A stretch of 11,255 nucleotides of DNA. It comes from Tissierellia bacterium (GTDB lineage Bacteria > Bacillota > Clostridia > Tissierellales > Sedimentibacteraceae). The stretch spans positions 54,648-65,902 of the forward strand of contig JAQVRY010000001.1 in NCBI GenBank assembly GCA_028700795.1, in the 5' to 3' direction. The notes beneath the pieces were generated by a model. That model had not been told where the DNA came from. It searched no databases and saw nothing but the letters and a program-made list of their open reading frames with translations. Position numbers and translations under genes: made by a program. Positions within the stretch are counted from its first letter, which is position 1. Every line of letters starts with the position of its first letter. Shown piece by piece: positions 5,307 to 11,255 of this stretch.

Positions 5307-6425
5307 TTAGAAATTGGTTTTTATAGCTTCAACAATGTGCTCTGCAGCTCTTCCGTCTCCGTACGGATTTACCGCATTAGCCATTTTTTTGTATTCTTCT
5401 TCATTATTAAGCAATATATGTAGTTCATTGTAGATATTCTCTCTGTCTGTACCTGCTAATTTTGCGGTTCCGGCTTCAATGCCTTCAGGTCTTTCCGTTT
5501 CTCTTCTCACAACCAAAACAGGTTTTCCCAATGATGGGGCTTCTTCCTGCACCCCTCCTGAATCTGTTACAACAAGATAACATTTATTCATTAAATTTGT
5601 AAAAGGAAGATAATCTAAGGGCTCAATCAAATGAACACTTTCCATGCCCTCAAAAATTCTATGAGCAATTTTTCTGACCTTAGGATTTAAATGCATTGGA
5701 TATATAATCTCTACATTCTTATTTTCTTCCGCAATATCTTTCAGAGCAGAAAATATATTTTCCATGGGTTTGCCAATATTCTCTCTTCTGTGGGCAGTTA
5801 AAAGTATTACCCTTTTATTTTCAAAATCTATATTATTGATAATTTTTTCCTCAAATTTATAATTATCATCTATAACCCAGCTTAACGCATCAATGGACGT
5901 ATTCCCGGTTATAAATATTTTATTTTCGTCATAGCCTTCTCTTAATAGATTATTCTTAGATGTTTCTGTCGGAGCAAAATGAAACTCAGTAATTACTCCA
6001 GTCATCATTCTATTGGCTTCTTCAGGATAAGGCGAATACAAATTGCCGCTTCTAAGTCCTGCTTCCACATGGCCTATTTTCACCTGATGGTAAAAGGCAG
6101 CAAGAGCACCTGAAAATACCGTTGTTGTATCTCCCTGCACCAGTATTAAATCCGGTTTAAAATCTTCTATTACTTCTTCCAATCCTGTTAATGCTCTGCA
6201 TGTAATTTGTGTAAGTGTTTGACCACTTTCAAAAATATTTAAATCATAATCAGGTTTAATATCAAAAATCCTCAGTACTTGGTCAAGCATATCCCTGTGC
6301 TGAGCAGTTACGCAAATTTTAGATATGAAATTATCCTCATACTTTTTAAGAGCCTTCACTATGGGAGCCATTTTCACTGCCTCAGGACGGGTACCGAATA
6401 CTACTAAAACCTTTATCTTATCCAT
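5307..6425 (-). CDS. mnaA: UDP-N-acetylglucosamine 2-epimerase (non-hydrolysing)
   Basis: The enzyme interconverts UDP-GlcNAc and UDP-ManNAc in the cytosol, supplying ManNAc for wall teichoic-acid linkage units or capsule. The 372-residue length is standard for the WecB/MnaA GT-B-fold family. Motifs are GTRPEAVKMAP at residues 11-21, QGDTTT from residue 97, HVEAGLRSGNLYSPYPEE at 119-136, TAHRREN at 210-216, DSGGVQEEAPSLGKPVLV near 288-305 and RRETERPEGIEAGT at 307-320, covering the substrate and allosteric UDP-GlcNAc contacts. AGGAGG overlaps the tagO stop region 5 nt before the ATG, so it is coupled to tagO. It is the last gene of the sua5-ywlE-rpiB-tagO-mnaA operon. Whether the polymer is teichoic acid or another glycan cannot be decided here; wecB is the equivalent name. 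Confidence 0.95.
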   Translation of the reverse strand: MDKIKVLVVFGTRPEAVKMAPIVKALKKYEDNFISKICVTAQHRDMLDQVLRIFDIKPDYDLNIFESGQTLTQITCRALTGLEEVIEDFKPDLILVQGDTTTVFSGALAAFYHQVKIGHVEAGLRSGNLYSPYPEEANRMMTGVITEFHFAPTETSKNNLLREGYDENKIFITGNTSIDALSWVIDDNYKFEEKIINNIDFENKRVILLTAHRRENIGKPMENIFSALKDIAEENKNVEIIYPMHLNPKVRKIAHRIFEGMESVHLIEPLDYLPFTNLMNKCYLVVTDSGGVQEEAPSLGKPVLVVRRETERPEGIEAGTAKLAGTDRENIYNELHILLNNEEEYKKMANAVNPYGDGRAAEHIVEAIKTNF

Positions 6426-6433
6426 TTTTCCTC

Positions 6434-7462
6434 CTATTGCCCTTTTCTGACAAACAACCCTGCTTTTTTAGCGAATATAAATGCAATTATAACCACTGAC
6501 GTAGTAACTGTCAATCCGATGAAGGGGTCTGCATCTGCTATTATTACCGAAACTATTCCCAATAGCATACTTATGAAATACATTATTAAAACTGTCTGCC
6601 GCTGATTAAGGCCAACTCGCATAAGTTTATGATGAAGATGGTCTTTGTCTGCTTCCATTATAGGTTTTTTATTTATATATCTTCTTATAATTGCAAACGC
6701 TGTATCTAATATAGGAACACCTAATGCAAACACGGGAACAGCCAATGCAACGACTGCAACACTCTTTACCATACCTGAAACAGATGTAACCGCAAGCATG
6801 TATCCCAACAACAGTGAACCTGTATCTCCCATGAAGATTTTTGCCGGATTAAAATTAAAAGGCAAGAATCCAAGGGAAGCACCCGCAATAATTGCACATT
6901 GCATCACAATGAAGTCATGTCCCAATCTTTCTGCGGTAAATAAAAGAGTGGTGGCTGCAATGCTGGCAACCCCTGAAGCAAGACCATCAAGTCCGTCTAT
7001 TAAATTTATGGTATTTGTAATACCCACTAACCAAAACAATGTTATAACAAAAGATAACCCTTCAAACAAGTAGCTCATACCTGTTTCTGAAAGAGGATTT
7101 GTTATAAAATGTATCTGAACACCGCCTCTTATTGCTATTAATGCTGCAACAATCTGTATTAGCAATTTAATTTTTGCAGGCATGCCATACATATCATCAA
7201 CAACTCCTGCAAGCATAATTACTGTTGCACCAGCCATAATATAATAGTTGGTTGTAGAGTGAGGCATGTAAACAAACATACACGCCATTATTGATACATA
7301 TATTGCAAGCCCTCCAAAGTAAGGCATTGGCTTATTGTGGATTTTTCTTGTTTCCTTAGGCATATCCAATGCTCCCACCCTAATTGCAAGTCTTCTTGCA
7401 CAGGGGGTCATTACGAATGATATTATAACAGCTGATATGAAAGCAATTAAATTTGCAGTCAT
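6434..7462 (-). CDS. tagO: Undecaprenyl-phosphate GlcNAc-1-phosphate transferase (TagO/WecA family)
   Basis: This integral membrane enzyme transfers GlcNAc-1-phosphate from UDP-GlcNAc to undecaprenyl phosphate, committing the lipid carrier to wall teichoic acid or another secondary polymer. It has 342 residues and about ten hydrophobic segments. Family signatures, in order, are RKIHNKPMPYFGG at 39-51, VDD at 88-90, the Asp-rich NLIDGLDGLASG at 153-164, MGDTGSLLLGY at 211-221 and the cytosolic-loop DKDHLHHKL at 272-280 (the HxHH type of TagO/WecA, distinct from MraY). The ATG shares one base with the rpiB stop (TAATG). The mnaA gene directly downstream makes a substrate used after the TagO step, which supports a wall-polymer role. 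Confidence 0.94.
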   Translation of the reverse strand: MTANLIAFISAVIISFVMTPCARRLAIRVGALDMPKETRKIHNKPMPYFGGLAIYVSIMACMFVYMPHSTTNYYIMAGATVIMLAGVVDDMYGMPAKIKLLIQIVAALIAIRGGVQIHFITNPLSETGMSYLFEGLSFVITLFWLVGITNTINLIDGLDGLASGVASIAATTLLFTAERLGHDFIVMQCAIIAGASLGFLPFNFNPAKIFMGDTGSLLLGYMLAVTSVSGMVKSVAVVALAVPVFALGVPILDTAFAIIRRYINKKPIMEADKDHLHHKLMRVGLNQRQTVLIMYFISMLLGIVSVIIADADPFIGLTVTTSVVIIAFIFAKKAGLFVRKGQ

Positions 7463-7917
7463 TATTTTTCCTCTTCTTTAGAAATTTCTATATCCATAAT
7501 TTTGTTTACCCTGTTTTCATGTCTTCCGCCTTCAAATTCAGTTGAAAGCCACACATCAACCATGTCTATTGCAAGGCCTATACCCGTAACTCTGCCGCCT
7601 AAAGCAAGCATATTGGCATTGTTGTGCATTCTTGACATTCTGGCCATATATTCATTGGTGCACAATGCACATCTTATTCCTTTAACCTTGTTTGCTGCAA
7701 TAGAAATACCTATTCCGGTTCCACAAACAATAATACCTTTATCGGCTTCTTTATTAGCTACCATGAGTGCAGCCCTTTTACCGTAATCAGGGTAATCAAC
7801 AGACTTTGTGTCATAAACACCTATATCATTTATATCATAACCCTTTTCTATTAAGCACTTCTTAATTGCTTCCTTTAATTCAAATCCTCCATGATCGCTT
7901 GCCAGTACTATCCTCAT
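7462..7917 (-). CDS. rpiB: Ribose-5-phosphate isomerase B
   Basis: RpiB interconverts ribose-5-phosphate and ribulose-5-phosphate in the non-oxidative pentose phosphate pathway. The 151-residue length fits the RpiB/LacA/LacB family. It has SDHGGFELK at residues 7-15 (Asp8, His9), the catalytic Cys65 in VCGTGIGISIAANK at 64-77, RMHNNANMLALGGR near 96-109 and a C-terminal GGRHENRV. These residues favour RpiB over the galactose-6-phosphate isomerase subunits, and no lac genes are nearby. Start and stop overlap ywlE by ATGA, with GGAGG just upstream inside ywlE. It corresponds to ywlF in the conserved ywlC-ywlE-ywlF order of Firmicutes. Confidence 0.95.
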   Translation of the reverse strand: MRIVLASDHGGFELKEAIKKCLIEKGYDINDIGVYDTKSVDYPDYGKRAALMVANKEADKGIIVCGTGIGISIAANKVKGIRCALCTNEYMARMSRMHNNANMLALGGRVTGIGLAIDMVDVWLSTEFEGGRHENRVNKIMDIEISKEEEK

Positions 7918-8402
7918 ATTTCCTCCAGCTTATCTAAATTTTTAAGTATCTTTCTTAATTCCTTTTCAATCTCATCTCTGCTTTTTTTATAAAAACTGTA
8001 ATTTCTACCATAAGGGTCTTGAATATCAGGGGCTGTTAACTTTTCATCGCTTAATTTTGCAGCAAATTCCTTCAAAGTAAAAAGACACGGGGACGTTTCA
8101 TCTGACTTATGCTTTAAATAATCCTCGATAATCTGTTTATGACTTAATGTCATGGTTAATATTAAATCTGCTTTGTTAATCTCGTCAGACAACTGCCTTG
8201 CTCTATGCGTCGTTATATCAATTCCTTTTTCTATTAATGCCTTTATTGCCTTTTTATTGGCATGTTCTCCGGGAAAAACGCTTAGCCCTGCAGAAGAAAC
8301 ATTAATATTATCAATATTGTTTTTCTTAAGCATATCCTTAAATATACCTTCTGCCATGGGACTTCTGCATGTATTCCCCGTACAAACAAACAAAATATTC
8401 AT
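7914..8402 (-). CDS. ywlE: Low-molecular-weight phosphatase, probably protein-arginine phosphatase YwlE
   Basis: This is a 162-residue cytosolic phosphatase of the LMW-PTP fold. The P-loop VCTGNTCRSP contains nucleophile Cys7 and Arg13, and the general-acid loop QDPYGR contains Asp129. Thr11 in the P-loop is the residue that gives Bacillus YwlE specificity for phosphoarginine over phosphotyrosine, so a role in reversing McsB-type arginine phosphorylation is likely but inferred; no mcsB is in the window. Compared with Bacillus YwlE from memory, the segment before FTLKEF carries a few extra residues (about 100-106, SDETSPC). Their codons contain a GTCCCCGTGTC sequence like a dispersed repeat. 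The ATG follows the sua5 stop by one base, with AGAGG 6 nt upstream. It overlaps rpiB by 4 nt. Confidence 0.9.
   Translation of the reverse strand: MNILFVCTGNTCRSPMAEGIFKDMLKKNNIDNINVSSAGLSVFPGEHANKKAIKALIEKGIDITTHRARQLSDEINKADLILTMTLSHKQIIEDYLKHKSDETSPCLFTLKEFAAKLSDEKLTAPDIQDPYGRNYSFYKKSRDEIEKELRKILKNLDKLEEI
8084..8099. repeat. GTCCCCGTGTC-type repeat fragment inside ywlE
   Basis: The coding strand reads GAAACGTCCCCGTGTC, encoding the E-T-S-P-C part of a loop in YwlE. The core GTCCCCGT is identical to eight bases of the palindromic repeat at 9641-9649, and the block of C residues is out of character for this AT-rich gene. It keeps the frame. It may be an in-frame insertion of a repeat fragment or chance similarity. 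Confidence 0.4.
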
Positions 8403-8403
8403 A

Positions 8404-9462
8404 CTATACCTCTATTATTTCGCTGGCTGACTTGCCAAGCCTATTCATTATAGCCTTTCCAAGACCTTTTTCATCAACTGCTTCTGCAAGTATTATAGTT
8501 ACTCCCATATGGTCAAAGTCTCTTAAACCCTTAAATAAGTTTGACGAAATTGTAAGCAGTTTTGTTCTGTCTCCAATGCAAATATTTATTTTCCCCTTAT
8601 AATATTTCTCAGTTTGAGCGGTTGACATAATTCCCGTCTTAAATCCCAAAGATGTAAATTTATCATAATCTTCATTAATTTTTTCTGAAATTCTTTTTGT
8701 TGTACCTGTATACAAAATGACTTTTGCCTTTGGAGAATAATGCCTATATTTCTGCCCCGGTGACTTTGGAATAACTATTTCTTCACTTTTAATAATTGCA
8801 GGGTCATATGTACATTCACCAAGGACGCTTACTATATCCTCAGCAGTTACTCCACCTGGTCTTAATATCATCGGAACAGGGCTTGTCATATCCACAACTG
8901 TTGATTCAAGACCAATACAAGTACTTCCTCCGTCAATAATCATATCCACCTTTCCCATCAAATCTTCTATCACGTGGGAAACTTCCGTAGGACTTGGTCT
9001 GCCCGATGTATTTGCACTGGGTGCCGCAATGGGTTTTTTGCTCTCCCTTATTAAGGCTAATGCAATTTTATTTACAGGCAGTCGTATGGCTGCCGTGTTT
9101 AATCCTGCTGTAATTATATCTGATAATACCTTTTTTTTATATAAAACCATGGTTAGAGGCCCTGGCCAGAATTTTTCTGCCAATAGCTCCGCCTTTTCCG
9201 GCACCTCCAATGCTAAATCGTACAATTCGTGAGACTCTGCAATATGTACTATTAAAGGATTGTCCTGAGGTCGTCCCTTTGCCTTAAATATTTTATCAAC
9301 AGCTTCGTCATTTAATGCGTCAGCACCAATTCCGTAAACTGTTTCTGTAGGGAAAACAACAATTCCTCCCCTGTTAATAATATCTGCAGCTTCTTTAATA
9401 ATATTATAATCTATATTTTCAGGATCAACCTTCACTACTTTTGTATTTATTTTATTTTCCAT
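8404..9462 (-). CDS. ywlC: L-threonylcarbamoyladenylate synthase (Sua5/YwlC type)
   Basis: The enzyme condenses threonine, bicarbonate and ATP into threonylcarbamoyl-AMP, the first step of t6A formation at position 37 of ANN-decoding tRNAs. The 352 residues indicate the two-domain Sua5 form, not the short TsaC form. The N-terminal YrdC domain (about 12-210) shows FPTETVYGIGADA at 37-49, the K62-x-R64 motif in KGRPQDNPL, WPGPLT at 99-104 and PSANTSGRPSPT at 148-159. The linker PGQKYRHYSPKA is at 235-246, then a C-terminal Sua5 domain. The ATG has GAAGG 6 nt upstream. It is the first gene of the operon and lies one base from ywlE. The sequences around both starts are identical for 12 bases (AGGTATAGTATG). 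Confidence 0.94.
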   Translation of the reverse strand: MENKINTKVVKVDPENIDYNIIKEAADIINRGGIVVFPTETVYGIGADALNDEAVDKIFKAKGRPQDNPLIVHIAESHELYDLALEVPEKAELLAEKFWPGPLTMVLYKKKVLSDIITAGLNTAAIRLPVNKIALALIRESKKPIAAPSANTSGRPSPTEVSHVIEDLMGKVDMIIDGGSTCIGLESTVVDMTSPVPMILRPGGVTAEDIVSVLGECTYDPAIIKSEEIVIPKSPGQKYRHYSPKAKVILYTGTTKRISEKINEDYDKFTSLGFKTGIMSTAQTEKYYKGKINICIGDRTKLLTISSNLFKGLRDFDHMGVTIILAEAVDEKGLGKAIMNRLGKSASEIIEV

Positions 9463-9492
9463 ACTATACCTTCTTCTTGCTGAATGTTCCCG

Positions 9493-9514
9493 TATAGTAT
9501 TATATACTACTATA
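9493..9514. promoter_or_regulatory. TATAGTA inverted repeat across the ywlC promoter -10
   Basis: Arms TATAGTA (9493-9499) and TACTATA (9508-9514) are a perfect 7-bp inverted repeat around an 8-nt centre that contains most of the -10 hexamer. The geometry would suit a dimeric repressor. The same heptamer recurs at the ywlC (9462-9468) and ywlE (8402-8408) start codons. No regulator is identified, and AT-rich chance similarity is possible. Confidence 0.35.
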
Positions 9515-9527
9515 ACTTTATGTACAA
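9499..9527 (-). promoter_or_regulatory. Probable sigma-A promoter of the ywlC-mnaA operon
   Basis: The -10 TATAAT (9499-9504) is perfect, the spacer is 17 nt, and the -35 TTGTAC (9522-9527) matches only at TTG. AT-rich DNA lies upstream (9535-9570), which could act as an UP element. Transcription would start near 9492, giving a leader of about 30 nt before the ywlC ATG. Confidence 0.6.
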
Positions 9528-9553
9528 GAATTTACTCCTTAATAATTTTTTAA

Positions 9554-9582
9554 TTTCTTAAATCAATTAAACCGCATATACT
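9554..9582 (+). promoter_or_regulatory. Possible promoter for the ZIP transporter gene
   Basis: TATACT (9577-9582) is a good -10. The hexamer 17 nt upstream, TTTCTT (9554-9559), is a poor -35. If used, the start would fall near 9589, so the leader would contain the whole GGGGGACACA palindromic repeat. It is the only plausible plus-strand promoter I see in the divergent gap. Confidence 0.35.
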
Positions 9583-9593
9583 GTAACAAGGAA

Positions 9594-9663
9594 GGGGGAC
9601 ACACCTTCTTTTTAGGGATAGTCTTCGCGGGTCGAAGGAATGTCCCCGTACTTGGGGGACACA
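9594..9663 (+). repeat. GGGGAC palindromic (REP-like) element in the ZIP gene leader
   Basis: Arms GGGGACA-CA-CCTTC (9595-9608) and GAAGG-AA-TGTCCCC (9634-9647) pair as a 12-bp stem interrupted by a 2x2 internal loop, with a 25-nt loop between them. The 10-mer GGGGGACACA appears at 9594-9603 and again directly at 9654-9663, so the element has a terminal direct repeat as well. GC content is well above its surroundings. The second copy ends at the Shine-Dalgarno of the transporter gene. The look is that of a REP or MITE-type element. No transposase is adjacent. Confidence 0.6.
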
Positions 9664-9670
9664 AGGGAGG
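9664..9670 (+). promoter_or_regulatory. Ribosome binding site fixing the GTG start of the ZIP gene
   Basis: AGGGAGG sits 6 nt before the GTG at 9677. This supports the GTG start over the in-frame ATG at codon 9, which has no comparable site. It begins on the base after the upstream palindromic repeat, whose hairpin may affect access to it. Confidence 0.65.
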
Positions 9671-9676
9671 TTTATT

Positions 9677-10414
9677 GTGAATATAATAGACTATTTAATA
9701 ATGGGATTTATTTTTGGAGGAATCGGAACTTCTATCGGTGGATTGATTTCCGTACTTATATATAAACCAAGCGATAAAATGATTTCGGGAATATTAAGCT
9801 TTGCGGCAGGAATTATGTTAGCGGTAACATCCTTTGACCTTATGCCTCAAGCATATGAAATTGGAGGATTCTTCATAGTTACCTTAGGTCTTGCAATAGG
9901 TCTCATAATAGTCTTCTTTGCAAAGGATATGATTCCGGTAGATAAATTAAAACATTATAAAGGCAAAAAGCTAAGTTATATTAAAATGAGCTTAATTATA
10001 ATAATCAGTATAAGCTTACATAATTTTCCCGAAGGTGTTGCCGTGGGCTCCAGCTATGTATATTCGGATAATTTAGGAATTAAAATAGGAATACTCATTG
10101 CAGCTCACGATATACCGGAAGGCATAAGCGTCGGTGTTCCTTTGATTATGGCTGGGTTATCTCCTGCCATGGTAGTGTTATTAACTCTGCTTACAGGTAT
10201 TCCCACTGCTTTAGGAGCCGTATTCGGAGCATTGGTAGGAAGCATATCAGATTACTTCATAGCCTTTTGTCTTTCAGCTGCAGCAAGCAGCATGCTTTAT
10301 GTATCAGCCAATGAGCTAATTCCTGAAGCAAATTTGCTTTATAACGGAAAAAGCAGCTCAATCTTGCTGCTTTTTGGTTTCATGTGTGGATGTTATATAT
10401 CCTTTGCGATGTAA
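9677..10414 (+). CDS. ZIP-family metal transporter
   Basis: This 245-residue membrane protein has about eight hydrophobic segments. ZIP proteins import Zn2+ and other divalent metals into the cytosol. The two hallmark metal-site helices are visible: HNFPEGVAVG at 115-124 and HDIPEGISVG at 144-153, each with the His-x-x-Pro-Glu-Gly pattern. A third conserved segment, ANELIPEA, is at 211-218. It most resembles the GufA/ZupT branch. The His-rich loop common in eukaryotic ZIPs is absent; the loop between helices three and four is short and Lys-rich (83-104). It starts with GTG after AGGGAGG. It is the only plus-strand gene, divergent from ywlC and ending 7 nt from the convergent DUF3343 gene. The exact metal cannot be deduced. 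No Zur-like operator was recognised upstream. Confidence 0.9.
   Translation: MNIIDYLIMGFIFGGIGTSIGGLISVLIYKPSDKMISGILSFAAGIMLAVTSFDLMPQAYEIGGFFIVTLGLAIGLIIVFFAKDMIPVDKLKHYKGKKLSYIKMSLIIIISISLHNFPEGVAVGSSYVYSDNLGIKIGILIAAHDIPEGISVGVPLIMAGLSPAMVVLLTLLTGIPTALGAVFGALVGSISDYFIAFCLSAAASSMLYVSANELIPEANLLYNGKSSSILLLFGFMCGCYISFAM
10348..10375. terminator. Bidirectional terminator-like hairpin inside the ZIP gene 3' end
   Basis: AAAAAGCAGC (10348-10357) and GCTGCTTTTT (10366-10375) are a perfect 10-bp inverted repeat with an 8-nt loop. A GC-rich 5-bp stem is flanked by A5 and T5, so on either strand it has the form of an intrinsic terminator. On the minus strand it lies 46 bases past the DUF3343 stop and is the natural end of that transcript. 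On the plus strand it lies inside the last 70 bases of the ZIP coding region, encoding K-S-S-S-I-L-L-L-F, where termination would remove the stop codon. Confidence 0.6.
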
Positions 10415-10421
10415 GGTATAA

Positions 10422-10643
10422 TCAGTTAATCACAAGATCATAATAAATTTTTTCATATACACCTTTCAGCAAGGATTCTATTTCTTCACAATCTTCTTTA
10501 TTAAATCTTATACTAATTCCACAATCAGAGCTGATACATCTTGGGACCGGTATTGTTCTAAACTTTATATTGCTTTTCTTAAGTATTGATTCAGCTTTCA
10601 TGGCAAATGAAACCGATTTAAATGTAATGTAATTATATTTCAT
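10422..10643 (-). CDS. DUF3343 family small protein (putative Se/S carrier-like)
   Basis: This 73-residue cytosolic protein has the DUF3343 layout: an N-terminal strand YNYITFKSVSFAMKAE, then VPRCISSDCGISIRF at 33-47 with Cys36 and Cys41, and a C-terminal helix. Members are described as putative selenium/sulfur carrier-like proteins; the biochemical role is unproven, and Cys41 in the SSDCG motif is the likely functional residue. I chose the ATG at 10643 because the family begins at this point. An open frame extends 20 codons further upstream but only overlaps the end of the yfbR gene. The ribosome binding site is weak (TGGA close to the ATG), so translation may depend on coupling to yfbR, whose stop is 13 nt upstream. 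Confidence 0.75.
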   Translation of the reverse strand: MKYNYITFKSVSFAMKAESILKKSNIKFRTIPVPRCISSDCGISIRFNKEDCEEIESLLKGVYEKIYYDLVIN

Positions 10644-10656
10644 ATTCCAAATTATG

Positions 10657-11241
10657 CTACTCCATTTCATCCAATGTAAGGCTGTAGCCTTCCAAGAATT
10701 CATCCATAAATATTTTTACTTCAGGCATATTCATATTTTTTATTGCCAAAAGCAATGATTGCTTTGCCTTTAAAAATTCCTTATTGCCTGATTTTTCTTC
10801 TTCAAGACACTTTATATATGCGCTAATTTTATCTGCTGCCTTTACGGTTTTCCATATTTCCTTATCTTCTTCCTTAGGAATCAAGACATCTTCAAATTCA
10901 GCTTTAAAATCTTCGGGAAGCATATTTAACAGTCTTTCATTTACTGACAGCTCCACTTCCTTATAAGCAGATTTGATTACAGAATTGTAATATTTCACCG
11001 GTGTGGGCATATCTCCTGTAAATATTTCCGAGACATCGTGATAAATTGCATAAAGGGCTGTCTGTTCGGGATTCACGTCCATGTTCAATCGTTTTTTTTG
11101 TATAATAGCTAAGGCATGAGCTATAACTGCAACGTCAAGACTGTGCTCAGATACATTTTCCTTATTAATATTTCTCATTAAACCCCAACGGTCAATATAT
11201 TTCATTCTTGATATAAATGCAAAAAAATTAGATTTTTTCAT
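10657..11241 (-). CDS. yfbR: 5'-deoxynucleotidase YfbR (HD-domain)
   Basis: YfbR dephosphorylates deoxyribonucleoside 5'-monophosphates and takes part in nucleotide salvage and pool control. The 194 residues align with E. coli YfbR over the full length. Conserved positions even keep the same numbers: Arg18-Trp19 (DRWGLMRN), His33 (ENVSEHSLDVA), His68-Asp69 (IYHDVSEIFTGDMPTPVKYYN) and Asp137 (KAADKISAYIKCLEE). His33, His68, Asp69 and Asp137 are the metal ligands of the HD fold. The C terminus ends in SLTLDEM, also typical. The ATG is preceded by AGGGGGAG with a 3-nt spacer. Any promoter lies outside the window. DUF3343 follows in the same direction. Confidence 0.94.
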   Translation of the reverse strand: MKKSNFFAFISRMKYIDRWGLMRNINKENVSEHSLDVAVIAHALAIIQKKRLNMDVNPEQTALYAIYHDVSEIFTGDMPTPVKYYNSVIKSAYKEVELSVNERLLNMLPEDFKAEFEDVLIPKEEDKEIWKTVKAADKISAYIKCLEEEKSGNKEFLKAKQSLLLAIKNMNMPEVKIFMDEFLEGYSLTLDEME

Positions 11242-11255
11242 AAGCTCCCCCTATA

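Noticed and set aside
6645..7073. Plus-strand open frame of 142 codons opposite tagO
   Set aside because: It is antisense to membrane-segment codons of tagO, with no start signal and no known motif.
10644..10703. N-terminal extension of the DUF3343 protein
   Set aside because: The extra 20 codons overlap the end of yfbR in another frame and precede the point where the family begins.

Overview
The window is low-GC DNA from a Gram-positive anaerobe. The gene order, the FabK-type enoyl reductase and the protein sequences fit Clostridia or Tissierellia, perhaps near Sedimentibacter or Tissierella. That placement is an inference from gene content, not a database match. All genes are on the minus strand except one ZIP-type metal transporter, so the account below runs from high to low coordinates. 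There is no rRNA, tRNA, CRISPR array or intact transposase gene.

Region 1 (10422-11255) holds a YfbR-type HD-domain 5'-deoxynucleotidase followed by a small DUF3343 protein. They converge on a plus-strand ZIP transporter (9677-10414). A symmetrical stem flanked by A5 and T5 lies inside the 3' end of the ZIP gene and is well placed to terminate the minus-strand pair.

Region 2 (5307-9528) is a tightly packed minus-strand operon: sua5/ywlC (tRNA t6A synthesis), ywlE (low-molecular-weight phosphatase, probably a protein-arginine phosphatase), rpiB (ribose-5-phosphate isomerase B), tagO/wecA (first step of wall-polymer or capsule linkage-unit synthesis) and mnaA/wecB (UDP-GlcNAc 2-epimerase). Spacing runs from a 4-nt overlap to an 8-nt gap. 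A promoter with a perfect -10 and a TATAGTA inverted repeat lies upstream.

Region 3 (1-5215) is a type II fatty-acid synthesis operon: acpP-fabK-fabD-fabG-fabF-fabZ. It starts from a near-consensus sigma-A promoter whose -10/+1 region overlaps a near-perfect FabT-type operator (TTTGA-ATA-TCAAA). It ends at an AT-rich hairpin with a T-run at the window edge. The gene order matches the streptococcal fab cluster, but no fabT, fabH or acc genes are present here.

The most unusual feature is the non-coding gap of about 460 bp between fabG and fabF. It is filled with imperfect palindromes whose stem arms differ but stay complementary, around a conserved apical core (GCGACC-NNN-GGGAGC on the operon strand). 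They form two tandem three-hairpin units (169 and 180 bp), a different hairpin next to fabG and a truncated remnant next to fabF. A degenerate copy follows fabZ. Both fabG and fabZ stop at a TAG that reads directly into the same sequence (TAGATG[A/C]CCTA), so the end of the element appears to supply or sit on the stop codon. A second repeat type, rich in GGGGAC/GTCCCC, occurs after mnaA, in the leader of the ZIP gene, and apparently inside ywlE, where it encodes an extra short loop. These resemble REP-type palindromes in general form, but no mobilising RAYT transposase lies in the window.
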